Assembly (NCBI RefSeq): GCF_011297335.1
Contig: NZ_JAAOTJ010000006.1
Span: 124,001-188,000 of the forward strand
From: Catellatospora methionotrophica
GTDB taxonomy: Bacteria; Actinomycetota; Actinomycetes; Mycobacteriales; Micromonosporaceae
DNA: 64,000 nt
Direction of reading: 5' to 3'
Shown here in pieces: positions 51,741-61,933 of the stretch. The notes under the pieces are model-generated. The model saw nothing but the letters and a program-made list of their open reading frames with translations, did not search any database and was not told where the DNA came from. Position 1 is the first letter of the stretch. Each line of letters starts with the position of its first letter. A program made the translations under genes and the position numbers.

Positions 51741-52766
51741 ATGCGTATCGGCGTACTCACCGGCGGCGGCGACTGCCCCGGTCTCAACGCGGTCATCCGC
51801 GCCGTGGTCCGCAAGGGCGTGGGCACCTACGGGCACGAGTTCGTCGGGTTCCGCGACGGCTGGAAGGGACCGCTGGAGGGCATCACCCGCCCGCTCGGCA
51901 TCCCCGAGGTCCGCGGCATCCTGCCGCGCGGCGGCACGATCCTGGGCTCGTCCCGCACCAACCCCTTCAAGATCGAAGGCGGCGTGGAGCGGATCAAGCA
52001 GAACCTGGCCGACATGGGCGTGGACGCGCTCGTGGCGATCGGCGGCGAGGACACCCTCGGGGTGGCCACCAAGCTGACCGAGCTGGGCGTGAACGTCGTC
52101 GGCGTGCCGAAGACGATCGACAACGATCTGGGCGCGACCGACTTCACGTTCGGCTTCGACACCGCGGTCAACATCGCCATGGAGGCGATCGACCGGCTGC
52201 ACACCACGGCCGAGTCGCACCACCGCACCGTCGTCGTCGAGGTCATGGGCCGCCACGCGGGCTGGATCGCGCTGCACGCGGGCCTGGCCGGCGGCGCGAA
52301 CGTGATCCTGCTCCCCGAGCAGAAGTTCGACCTGGACAAGGTCGTCGAGCACGTGGAGACCCGGTTCCAGACCAACTACTCGCCGATCATCGTGATCTCC
52401 GAGGGCGCCATGCCGACCGACGGTGACATGATCACCCTCAACGGCGAGCTGGACGCGTTCGGCCACGTGCGCCTCGGCGGCATCGGCAACTGGCTGGCCG
52501 ACCAGCTGGAGAAGCGCACCGGCAAGGAGGCGCGCGCGGTCGTGCTGGGCCACACCCAGCGCGGTGGCACCCCCACCGCCTTCGACCGCGTCCTGGCCAC
52601 CCGCTTCGGCCTGCACGCCATCGACGCCGTTCACGAGGGCGACTTCGGCAAGATGGTCGCCCTGCGCAGCACCGAGATCGTCCGCGTCCCGCTGGCCGAC
52701 GCGACCCGCGAGCTCAAGACGGTCCCCCCGCACCGCTACGCCGAGGCCGAGGCCTTCTTCGGCTGA
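51741..52766 (+). CDS. pfkA: 6-phosphofructokinase, probable pyrophosphate-dependent
   Basis: 341 residues, group A phosphofructokinase fold: TGGGDCPGLNAVIR phosphate loop, RTNPFK, PKTIDNDLGATDFTFGFDTA and MGRHAGWIALHAGLA. Two phosphoryl-donor determinants are diagnostic: the position of E. coli Gly104 is Asp (IGGEDTLG) and that of Gly124 is Lys (VPKTIDND), the combination found in PPi-dependent enzymes such as that of Amycolatopsis methanolica, whereas actinobacterial ATP enzymes have GGEGT. It would therefore run a reversible glycolytic step. ATG 51741 with GGGAGG. Confidence 0.88.
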   Translation: MRIGVLTGGGDCPGLNAVIRAVVRKGVGTYGHEFVGFRDGWKGPLEGITRPLGIPEVRGILPRGGTILGSSRTNPFKIEGGVERIKQNLADMGVDALVAIGGEDTLGVATKLTELGVNVVGVPKTIDNDLGATDFTFGFDTAVNIAMEAIDRLHTTAESHHRTVVVEVMGRHAGWIALHAGLAGGANVILLPEQKFDLDKVVEHVETRFQTNYSPIIVISEGAMPTDGDMITLNGELDAFGHVRLGGIGNWLADQLEKRTGKEARAVVLGHTQRGGTPTAFDRVLATRFGLHAIDAVHEGDFGKMVALRSTEIVRVPLADATRELKTVPPHRYAEAEAFFG

Positions 52767-52785
52767 CCGGTCCGGTCGATCCATG

Positions 52786-52835
52786 GCGGGTTGATCATGA
52801 ACTTGGGGGCACCCCTGACTTCATGATCAACCCGC
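52786..52835. repeat. Singleton 50-bp palindrome upstream of proC
   Basis: GCGGGTTGATCATGAA (52786-52801) is perfectly complementary to 52820-52835 around an 18-nt centre. It is 19 bp after the pfkA stop and 24 bp before proC. TTGATCATGAA motifs recur in intergenic DNA of related genomes by my recollection, but there is one copy here. Confidence 0.75.
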
Positions 52836-52859
52836 TCTTGCTCTTTGGAGGGAGCGCGG

Positions 52860-53666
52860 ATGTACACCGTTGCCGTTGTCGGGGCGGGGAAGATCGGTGA
52901 GGTGCTGCTGTCGGGCTTGGTCAAGGCCGGGTGGCCGGTGGATCAGATCGTGGCCACGGCGCGGCGGGCCGAGCGGGCCGAGCAGTTGCGCGAGCGGTAC
53001 GGCATCAGGGTGCTGGACAACGCGGCGGCGGTGGCGGCGGCGGACGTGGTGGCGATCGCGGTGAAGCCGCAGGACGCCGGGGCGCTGATGGCCGAGCTGG
53101 GGCCGCAGATTCCGGCCGGCAAGCTGGTCGTCTCGCTGTGCGCGGGTCTGCCGACGGGGTTCTTCAGCAAGTGGCTGGCCGAGGGCACGCCGGTGGTGCG
53201 GGTCATGACGAACACGCCCGCCCTGGTCGACGAGGCGATGACGGCGATCTCGGCCGGGCCGCACGCCACAGCGCACCACCTGGGCATCGCCGAGGAGCTG
53301 TTCTCGCCGCTGGGCCGCACCATCCGGGTGCCGGAGAGCCAGCAGGACGCCGTCACCGCGCTGTCCGGCTCCGGCCCGGCGTACTTCTACTTCCTCGTCG
53401 AGGCCATGACCGACGCGGGCATCCTGCTCGGGCTGCCGCGCCAGGTCGCGCACGACCTGATCGTGCAGACCGCGATCGGCTCGGCCATCATGCTGCGCGA
53501 CTCGGGGGAGCACCCGGTGAAGCTGCGCGAGGCGGTCACCTCGCCCGCGGGCACCACCATCTCCGCCATCCGCGAACTGGAGAACCATGGCGTACGCGCC
53601 GCGTTCCTCGCCGCGCTGGAGGCCGCCCGCGACCGGGCCAAGGAGATCGCCGACCAGGCGTCCTGA
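52860..53666 (+). CDS. proC: Pyrroline-5-carboxylate reductase (ProC)
   Basis: 268 residues, last step of proline synthesis. Rossmann motif VAVVGAGKIGEVLL at the N-terminus, IAVKPQDAG, RVMTNTPALVDEAMTA and the P5CR signature ALSGSGPAYFYFLVEAMTDA near 160-180, followed by VTSPAGTTISAIRELE. ATG 52860 follows GGAGGGA at 6 nt. Closed by a hairpin after the stop. Confidence 0.95.
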   Translation: MYTVAVVGAGKIGEVLLSGLVKAGWPVDQIVATARRAERAEQLRERYGIRVLDNAAAVAAADVVAIAVKPQDAGALMAELGPQIPAGKLVVSLCAGLPTGFFSKWLAEGTPVVRVMTNTPALVDEAMTAISAGPHATAHHLGIAEELFSPLGRTIRVPESQQDAVTALSGSGPAYFYFLVEAMTDAGILLGLPRQVAHDLIVQTAIGSAIMLRDSGEHPVKLREAVTSPAGTTISAIRELENHGVRAAFLAALEAARDRAKEIADQAS

Positions 53667-53687
53667 CCGCGTTCACGTGATCGGGGG

Positions 53688-53719
53688 ACCCCCGCAGGCT
53701 CATTCACGCCTGCGGGGGT
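53688..53719 (+). terminator. Terminator after proC
   Basis: ACCCCCGCAGGC (53688-53699) pairs perfectly with 53708-53719, loop 8 nt, followed by TTCCTGCTGTT. Confidence 0.8.
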
Positions 53720-53817
53720 TCCTGCTGTTCGGACGGTCGCCTTAGGCTCAGGAGCAGGGAGTTTGAGCCGAACGCCCGGTCCGCTCCGCCCCCGGAGCCG
53801 CACGCAAGGAGACCGCC

Positions 53818-54180
53818 ATGCGACGCGCCGCAACGATCCTCGGGACCACCCTCGCCGCCCTCATGATCTCCGCCCCGGCCTACGCCTACGCCCACGACAA
53901 GGTCACCAACCCCGTGCTGCACGCCATCCTCGACGTGCTCACCCTCGCGGTCGTCACCGCTCCGGTGTGGACCGCGTTCGCCTGGTCCCGCGGCCGCCGC
54001 TCGGCGGCGCTGATGCTGCTGATCGCACTGGTGCAGGTCCCGGCCGGCGTGCTGGCCTTCGTGCCCATCCCCGACCCCGCGCTGCACGCGGCGGCGCTGA
54101 TCACCAGCCTCGCCGTCACCGCCACCTCGATCGTCTACGTACGGCGCGAGGCCGCCGTCGCGGTCGAGGCGGCAGGCTGA
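53818..54180 (+). CDS. Small membrane protein of unknown function
   Basis: 120 residues. Signal-peptide-like start (MRRAATILGTTLAALMISAP, Ala-x-Ala near 22-25), then three hydrophobic helices (about 34-55, 61-80, 88-107). ATG 53818 follows AAGGAGA at 6 nt. No family recognised. Its last 46 bp overlap the end of a gene on the other strand. Confidence 0.7.
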   Translation: MRRAATILGTTLAALMISAPAYAYAHDKVTNPVLHAILDVLTLAVVTAPVWTAFAWSRGRRSAALMLLIALVQVPAGVLAFVPIPDPALHAAALITSLAVTATSIVYVRREAAVAVEAAG

Positions 54181-54692
54181 GAGACCCGCTGCCGGGGCGA
54201 CCCGGCGGACGGAAGGGACCCGCTGTCGGCTGTGTGCGACGAGTCGCGGACGGCCGGCGGCGGTGCCGCGCAACCGCCCGATCCGGCGCCCCCGGATCGG
54301 GCGGTGGTGCGCAGGGCGACCTTCTCGCCGTCCAGGTCGAGTTCCAGGTGCTCGCCGCTGTGCCGCACCTGGGGGCAGCCCGGATGCGGCGCGCCCCAGT
54401 CCCCGTCGGTGCGCCGGTACGCCGTCCAGCGGCAGTGCTCCTCGTCGACGTACCCCCAGGCCATGAACAGCTCGCTGCCCAGGTAGCGGTAGAGCCCCAC
54501 GGTGGCGGTGCGGCCGTCCTCGGGTTTGCGGAAGAACTCGCCGGTCAGGCCCGGCACGACGTGTCCTTCGAGGTCGACGTCGGCCGCGATCCGGTGCGGG
54601 GTGTACTCGGCCAGCCGGGGCAGGGCGGAAACCCGCGCGTCGCCGTGTTCGCCGTCGACGAGGCCCGTCGCCGGAATGGTCTGCTCGCTCAT
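54135..54692 (-). CDS. Unknown protein with probable read-through tail
   Basis: 185 residues; no family recognised. Residues 1-130 have normal coding character (acidic, aromatic: LTGEFFRKPEDGRTATVGLY, AWGYVDEEHCRWTAYR). After ALRTTA the protein becomes Ser/Gly/Pro-rich and runs through a 14-bp GC hairpin (54273-54305) and into the 3' end of the opposite gene. This suggests that an original stop near 54306 was lost, or that the C-terminus is not functional. Confidence 0.55.
   Translation of the reverse strand: MSEQTIPATGLVDGEHGDARVSALPRLAEYTPHRIAADVDLEGHVVPGLTGEFFRKPEDGRTATVGLYRYLGSELFMAWGYVDEEHCRWTAYRRTDGDWGAPHPGCPQVRHSGEHLELDLDGEKVALRTTARSGGAGSGGCAAPPPAVRDSSHTADSGSLPSAGSPRQRVSQPAASTATAASRRT
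54273..54305. repeat. Hairpin inside the unknown gene's 3' end
   Basis: ACCGCCCGATCCGG (54273-54286) and its perfect complement (54292-54305) with a 5-nt loop. It has terminator form and lies between two convergent genes, but inside the present reading frame of the minus-strand one. Confidence 0.7.
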
Positions 54693-54742
54693 ACCCGATC
54701 AACGACGCCGTGCCCTGGTGGCGACACGTTCGCGCGCGCTGA

Positions 54743-56236
<1,494 letters not shown>

Positions 56237-56282
56237 CCCAACCCCACCCCCCCCGGCGCGTCGGGCCACTGCCCCGGTTCAT

Positions 56283-56343
56283 GATCGCCGTTTGTGGTCA
56301 AGATCTGCGCTCAGACCGCAGATCTTGACCACAAACGGCGATC
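56283..56343. repeat. Palindrome family B, copy 3 (61 bp, perfect arms)
   Basis: 27-bp perfect inverted repeat (56283-56309 with 56317-56343) and 7-nt loop CTCAGAC. Outer arm GATCGCCGTTTGTGGTCA. Same 61-bp length and GATC ends as the copies at 5070 and 27797. Lies 46 bp after the DAHP synthase stop and 73 bp before the aldolase start. Confidence 0.92.
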
Positions 56344-56416
56344 TTCGCATCGGGGACGTGGGGACGGGGGCCGGACCGCTGGGTGGGTGTGCGGGCTGAT
56401 GCGGTAGGAACGGGGT

Positions 56417-57442
<1,026 letters not shown>

Positions 57443-57456
57443 CGGCGGCACGGAAG

Positions 57457-57484
57457 AGGGCCGGTGCGTCGCCGCGCCGGCCCT
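57457..57484. terminator. Terminator between ltaE and bfr
   Basis: AGGGCCGG (57457-57464) with CCGGCCCT (57477-57484), extended by GGAA/TTCC with a bulge; followed by TTTCCTG. Convergent genes on both sides. Confidence 0.7.
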
Positions 57485-57498
57485 TTCCTGTCCGTACG

Positions 57499-57981
57499 TC
57501 AGGAGGCTTCCGGGTGCTCCGTGACGTTCTGCAGGTACAGGCCCTCGCCGAGGCTGGCGATCAGGCCGAGCTGGGTCTCCAGGTAGTCGATGTGGTGCTC
57601 CTCGTCGGCGAGGATGTCCTCGAAGATGTTCGCCGAGGTCACGTCACCGACCGAGCGCATGTACTCGATACCCAGGCGCAGCCGTTCGACGGCCTCGACC
57701 TCGACCTTCATGTCGCACTCGAACTGCTCCTTGACGGTCTCGCCGATGCGCAGCGCGAACAGTTTCTGGAAGTTCGGCAGGCCGTCGAGGAACAGGATGC
57801 GCTCGGCGAGGCGGTCGGCGTGCTTCATCTCGTCGATGGACTCATGCCGGGTGTACTTCGCGAGCTTCGTGTAGCCCCAGTTCTCCTGCATGCGGTAGTG
57901 CAGCCAGTACTGGTTGATCGCGGTGAGCTCGGCGGTCAGCTGCTCGTTGAGGAACTCTATGACTCGGGCGTCGCCTTGCAT
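57499..57981 (-). CDS. bfr: Bacterioferritin
   Basis: 160 residues, four-helix ferritin fold. Ferroxidase ligands are seen in LTAELTAINQYWLH (Glu18), HESIDEMKHADRLAERILFL (Glu51, His54) and DILADEEHHIDYLE (Glu127, His130); the haem-ligand Met lies in the IDEMKHAD segment. It stores iron as a 24-mer with haem. ATG 57979-57981 begins MQGDARVIEFLNEQL. Located 59 bp downstream of the bfd gene on the same strand. Confidence 0.94.
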   Translation of the reverse strand: MQGDARVIEFLNEQLTAELTAINQYWLHYRMQENWGYTKLAKYTRHESIDEMKHADRLAERILFLDGLPNFQKLFALRIGETVKEQFECDMKVEVEAVERLRLGIEYMRSVGDVTSANIFEDILADEEHHIDYLETQLGLIASLGEGLYLQNVTEHPEAS

Positions 57982-58040
57982 GGTGAAGTAACCCCCCACG
58001 GGAACTCTCGTATGGGGGCTAATCTACGCGGGTTGTCCGG

Positions 58041-58229
58041 TTATGCCGCGATTGCCACGAGCGTGTCGGCGCTCTCCTCGTCGATCAGGTCCACGATGCG
58101 GTCCAGGCAGGAACCGCACCCGGTCCCCGCGCCGCATGCCTCGCCGACGGAGTCCTCGCAGCGCGCGCCCGCGCGGATCGCCGAGCGCACCTCGCACTCA
58201 CGAACCCGTTCACAGATGCACACGAACAC
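58041..58229 (-). CDS. bfd: Bacterioferritin-associated ferredoxin
   Basis: 62 residues. Four cysteines bind a [2Fe-2S] cluster: CICERV at the start and CGAGTGCGSC in the middle. Bfd passes electrons to bacterioferritin to release Fe2+. GTG 58227-58229 chosen because AAGGG lies about 8 nt upstream. The gene order bfd-bfr and an iron-box-like dyad upstream suggest expression in low iron. Confidence 0.88.
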   Translation of the reverse strand: MFVCICERVRECEVRSAIRAGARCEDSVGEACGAGTGCGSCLDRIVDLIDEESADTLVAIAA

Positions 58230-58266
58230 AGCGGGGACCCTTCGGCACTGAGGAGTGAGGCTCCGG

Positions 58267-58285
58267 TCAAGCAAGCCTTGCCTCA
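58267..58285 (-). promoter_or_regulatory. Candidate IdeR/DtxR iron box upstream of bfd
   Basis: The minus strand reads TGAGGCAAGGCTTGCTTGA, which matches the DtxR/IdeR consensus TTAGGTTAGGCTAACCTAA at 12 of 19 positions and contains the dyad GCAAG-C-CTTGC (58271-58281). It is 38-56 bp before the bfd start codon. Confidence 0.45.
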
Positions 58286-58309
58286 GTAAGGGTGCCCTAA
58301 AGGAAATGT

Positions 58310-59149
58310 CTAGCGCAAGCCCCTGAGCAGGGAAATGTCTGCGGCATGGGTCTCACCCGGCGTCTCGACGACGACGGGCACGCCGGCGAGTGCCGGGTGG
58401 CGGAACATCTCGGCGAACGCGTCCGCGCCGATCAGGCCCTTGCCGATGGCCTCGTGCCGGTCGCGGGTGGACCCCATCGGGTCCTTGGAGTCGTTGGCGT
58501 GCACCAGACCGAGCCGGTCCGGCCCGCACACCTCGACCAGGGTGTCCAGGGTGAGCGTCATGCCGCCGGGCTTGGCCAGGTCGTGCCCGGCCGCCCAGGC
58601 GTGGCACGTGTCGAAGCACACGCCCAGGCGCGGGTGGCGGTCCACGGCGTCCAGGTACGGCCCCAGGTCCTCCACGCGGGCCGCCAGCGAGCGCCCGCCG
58701 CCCGCGCTGGGCTCGACCAGCAGCCGGGGGCCGTCGTCGGGCAGCGCGTCCAGCAGCGGCAGCAGCACGTCGCGCACCTGGCGCATGGCCGCCGGGGTGT
58801 GCTCGGCGTCGACCGAGGAACCGGCGTGGAAGACCACCCCGTGCGCGCCGATCGTGGCCGCCCGCAGCAGCGCGTGCGCCAGCACCTCGCGGGACTGCTC
58901 GACCGTCGCGGCGGTGGGGGAGCCGATGTTCACCAGCAGGGAGGCGTGCACGTACGCGGGGACGGACCGGGTGTGGCAGCCGGCGGTGAAGGCCTCGTCC
59001 TGGCGCGGGTCGCCGGGCGGGCGGGCCCAGCCCCGCGGGTTGCCCACGTAGACCTGCACCGCCGCGGCGCTGACCGCGTCGATGTAGGCCAGCGCGGCCT
59101 TGGCCAGGCCGCCTGCCACCGGCGCGTGCGCGCCCACCGCGTTCGTCAT
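58310..59149 (-). CDS. nfo: Deoxyribonuclease IV (endonuclease IV)
   Basis: 279-residue AP endonuclease with a TIM barrel and three zinc ions. Motifs: HAPVAGGLAKAALAYID, VVFHAGSSVD, LLVEPSAGGGRSLA, GVCFDTCHAWAAGHDL (metal Asp/His), VHANDSKDPMGSTRDRHEAIGKG-type segment and ETPGETHAAD (metal Glu). It cuts DNA at abasic sites in base excision repair. ATG 59147-59149 overlaps the stop of the PASTA kinase gene (ATGA), so the two are translationally coupled. Confidence 0.92.
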   Translation of the reverse strand: MTNAVGAHAPVAGGLAKAALAYIDAVSAAAVQVYVGNPRGWARPPGDPRQDEAFTAGCHTRSVPAYVHASLLVNIGSPTAATVEQSREVLAHALLRAATIGAHGVVFHAGSSVDAEHTPAAMRQVRDVLLPLLDALPDDGPRLLVEPSAGGGRSLAARVEDLGPYLDAVDRHPRLGVCFDTCHAWAAGHDLAKPGGMTLTLDTLVEVCGPDRLGLVHANDSKDPMGSTRDRHEAIGKGLIGADAFAEMFRHPALAGVPVVVETPGETHAADISLLRGLR

Positions 59150-61134
59150 CCCAGCTGACAATCGATGATCACGTGCTGTCCCTGCTGTACCGCCGTGTTG
59201 GGCGCGGGGTCCTGGTTCACGACCTTGAACCAGTTCTTGTCGCCGAGCACGCCCCGGACCTCGACCTGCAGCCCCATCGAGGCGAGCAGGCCCTCGGCGT
59301 CGCCGCAGCGCGCGTTGCGCACCTCCGGCATCGCCTTGACGTTCTGATTGTTGCTGACCTGCAGTTTCACTTCGTCGTTGGCCTCTACGCCGGCCCCGTT
59401 GGCGGGGGTCTGCTTCACCACGGTGTCGTAAGGCTTGTCCGATTCCACCCGTTCGACGACCACGCGCAGGCCCATCTTCTGCAGGGTGTCGGTGGCCTCG
59501 GCCAAGGACTTGCCCTCGACGAACGGCACGCTCAGCGGGGCCTTGCCCTTGCTGACCACGACCTTGACCTCGGCGCCAGGCTTGACCTCGGTGTCGGCCT
59601 TGGGGTCGGTCGACAGCACGGTGCCCTTCGGGGCGAGGTCGTCGTACTTCTCGGCGAGCTTCACCGGCTTCAGCTTCAGCGGCGCGGCCTGCAGGTCGGC
59701 GACGGCCAGTTCCCAGGACTTGCCGACCACGTCGGGCACCAGGTAGCGCTCGGGGCCGTTGGACAGGGTCAGTTTCACGATGCCGCCGCGCACGACCCGC
59801 TCGCCGGGCGGCGGGTTCTGCACCAGCACGACGTCCTTGGGCACGTCCTCGCGATACTGCGGGTCGGCCAGCTCGTACGCCAGGCCCGCGCTGGTCAGCG
59901 TGCTGATCGCCTGGTCCTTGGTCAGGTTGACCAGCTGCGGGGTGACCTCGTAGCGGCCGAAGCCGAGCCACCAGCCGCCGGTCAGCACCAGCAGCACCAG
60001 CACGACCGCGGTCGCGGTCAGCGCCGTGCGACCCCGCGGGTCGGCCATCAGCTGCTGGTACCTCGCCTTGAGCCGGTCCAGCGGGCTGGTCGGGGCCGGT
60101 GCGGGGCGGCGGCGCGAGCGGGGCGCGGGCTGCTGCGTGTCGGGCAGCCGGGCCCAGGACGGGCGGTCGCGGGGCACGACGTGGCTGACCACCACGGTCT
60201 CCTGCTCGACCGGGCGCAGCCGCTGGGTGGCGGCGCTGCTCGCGGTGACGGTCTCGCGGGCGGCCTGCACGGCGGTCAGCAGCGCCCCGGCGTCGGTGGG
60301 CCGGCCGCCGGGGGAGCGGCGGGTCGCCTTGGCGACCAGCTCGTCCAGGGCCGCGGGCAGGCCCGCGACGATGCGCGAGGGCGGCGGCACGTCGCGGTCC
60401 ACGTGCTGCCAGGCCACGTCGACGGGGCGCTCGGCGTCGTAGGGCACCCGGCCGGTGAGCATCTCGAACAGCACGATCCCGGCGCTGTACACGTCGCTGC
60501 GCGGGTCGGCGTGGCCGTCGGTGACCAGCTCGGGGGCGACGTAGGCGACGGTCGCCATGAGCTGCCCGCCGCTGGGGTCGTCTGCGCTGGCCTCGACGGC
60601 GCGGGCCAGGCCGAAGTCGGCGACCTTCGCGACGGCGTCGATGAGGTTGTGGCTGCCGCCGGTGGGCGCCTCGGCGACCAGCACGTTCTCCGGCTTGACG
60701 TCGCGGTGCACCAGCCCGGCGCGGTGCGCCGCGGCCAGCGCCGCGAGCACCTGCTCCATCACGGCCAGCGCCTCGACCGGGGTGAGCCTGCGCCGCTCGG
60801 CGAGGATGTCGCGCAGCGTGCGGCCGCGTACGTACTCCATCACCAGGTAGGGCAGGCCGAGGTGGGTGCCCTGGTCGTAGACGGCGACCACGTTGGGGTG
60901 GGTCAGCCGGGCGATGGTCTTGGCCTCGTCGGTGAAGCGGTCGAGGCTGAAGGCCTGGCCTGCGGCGTCGCGTACCTGCGCCGGGTGAATGATCTTCAGG
61001 GCGACGGTGCGCTCCAGGCGCTCGTCCACAGCCGTGTAGACGGTCGCCATGCCACCACGAGCCACGCGACCGCGGATGCGGTAGCGCCCGTCGACGAGTG
61101 TGCCGAGTAGTGGATCGGCGACCTGAGTGTCCAT
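59146..61134 (-). CDS. PASTA-domain Ser/Thr protein kinase (PknB/PknL-like)
   Basis: 662 residues. Cytoplasmic kinase domain (about 18-280) with GRVARGGMATVYTA glycine loop, VALKIIHP lysine, HRDVKPENVLV catalytic loop and ADFGLARA; basic/Pro linker; one membrane helix (about 378-398, TAVVLVLLVLTGGWWLGFG); four extracellular PASTA repeats beginning near 402, 465, 530 and 595, including VPDVVGKSWELAV and MPEVRNARCGDAEGLL. PASTA parts sense muropeptides or lipid II. ATG 61132-61134. By position it is the PknL equivalent next to the Rv2175c-type protein, but PknL of M. tuberculosis lacks PASTA repeats. Confidence 0.92.
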   Translation of the reverse strand: MDTQVADPLLGTLVDGRYRIRGRVARGGMATVYTAVDERLERTVALKIIHPAQVRDAAGQAFSLDRFTDEAKTIARLTHPNVVAVYDQGTHLGLPYLVMEYVRGRTLRDILAERRRLTPVEALAVMEQVLAALAAAHRAGLVHRDVKPENVLVAEAPTGGSHNLIDAVAKVADFGLARAVEASADDPSGGQLMATVAYVAPELVTDGHADPRSDVYSAGIVLFEMLTGRVPYDAERPVDVAWQHVDRDVPPPSRIVAGLPAALDELVAKATRRSPGGRPTDAGALLTAVQAARETVTASSAATQRLRPVEQETVVVSHVVPRDRPSWARLPDTQQPAPRSRRRPAPAPTSPLDRLKARYQQLMADPRGRTALTATAVVLVLLVLTGGWWLGFGRYEVTPQLVNLTKDQAISTLTSAGLAYELADPQYREDVPKDVVLVQNPPPGERVVRGGIVKLTLSNGPERYLVPDVVGKSWELAVADLQAAPLKLKPVKLAEKYDDLAPKGTVLSTDPKADTEVKPGAEVKVVVSKGKAPLSVPFVEGKSLAEATDTLQKMGLRVVVERVESDKPYDTVVKQTPANGAGVEANDEVKLQVSNNQNVKAMPEVRNARCGDAEGLLASMGLQVEVRGVLGDKNWFKVVNQDPAPNTAVQQGQHVIIDCQLG

Positions 61135-61216
61135 CGCAGCGCAGTCTAAGTCAGGCAGGGGCCGACGTCGTACACCCGCGCGTGCGAACACGTCGCGACC
61201 GGGCGTTTCCGCAGCA

Positions 61217-61849
61217 TCACGGGGTCTCCGGGCCCTCGTGGCCGGTCGGCGGAACCGGGTCCACCGGGTACGAGGTCTCGGGCAGGACGATCGCGGACGC
61301 CGATGCCATCGCCGACGCGGACGCCGACGCCGACGCGCTGGGGCTCGGCGACGGGCTCGGCGAGGGGGACGGCGACGGCGACGGGCTCGGTGACGGGGTC
61401 GGCGACGACTCGCAGTCGCACGGGGTCGGCGACGGGCCCGGCGAGGGGGTGCGCCGGGGGCTCGGCCGCGGCGTGACGATCCGCCCGGCCGGGACGTCCT
61501 TCACCCGATCGGTGGGACTCGGCGTCGCGTTGGTCTGCCGCCACGGCGCGGGTTCGGCCGAACCCGGCGGTGCCGGGACGTGGGGCAGGGTCCCCGGCGG
61601 GCGCTCCTCGCCGACCAGGGCGTCCACCCCGGCCGCGACGGCGTAGTAACCGCCGACCACGACCGAGCCCACCACCAGCGCGCCCGCGGCGAGCACGGCG
61701 CGGCCGCGGGCGCGGGAGGGCCGGGGGTCGTGGCCGCCGGGCGCGGGCATGACGGTGGTGTCGTCGTGCATCCGGCGCCGGGCGAGGTCGTAGCGCAGCG
61801 AGCGGCGTGCGCCGTCGAGCTCGCGCATGATCTTCTGCCAGGGATTCAT
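61217..61849 (-). CDS. Single-pass membrane protein with Ser-Pro/Ser-Ala repeat tail
   Basis: 210 residues. N-terminal MNPWQKIMRELDGARRSLRY with basic residues, one membrane helix (about 50-73, AVLAAGALVVGSVVVGGYYA), then an extracellular proline-rich region with a run of Ser-Pro followed by Ser-Ala dipeptides (about 145-190). Such tails are cell-wall spanning or slipped-strand products. ATG 61847-61849 with GAGG upstream. Lies between the PASTA kinase and the Rv2175c-type gene. Function unknown. Confidence 0.75.
   Translation of the reverse strand: MNPWQKIMRELDGARRSLRYDLARRRMHDDTTVMPAPGGHDPRPSRARGRAVLAAGALVVGSVVVGGYYAVAAGVDALVGEERPPGTLPHVPAPPGSAEPAPWRQTNATPSPTDRVKDVPAGRIVTPRPSPRRTPSPGPSPTPCDCESSPTPSPSPSPSPSPSPSPSPSPSASASASASAMASASAIVLPETSYPVDPVPPTGHEGPETP
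61300..61420. repeat. Degenerate 6-bp repeat tract coding Ser-Pro/Ser-Ala
   Basis: About 120 bp of GGCGAC/GGGCTC and GACGCC/GACGCG hexamers on the + strand, encoding (Ser-Ala)n and (Ser-Pro)n in the minus-strand gene. Length variation by replication slippage is likely. Confidence 0.8.
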
Positions 61850-61933
61850 CGGAGAGTCCTCTATTCGGCCGGCACGGCGGTCGGGTCGGGGATGCGGTGG
61901 TGGGCCCGGTCGGCGACGTGGCAAGGTGTGGAG

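Noticed and set aside
61300-61420. Possible CRISPR or minisatellite array
   Set aside because: Hexamer repeats without spacers that encode Ser-Pro/Ser-Ala in frame; a low-complexity coding tract.
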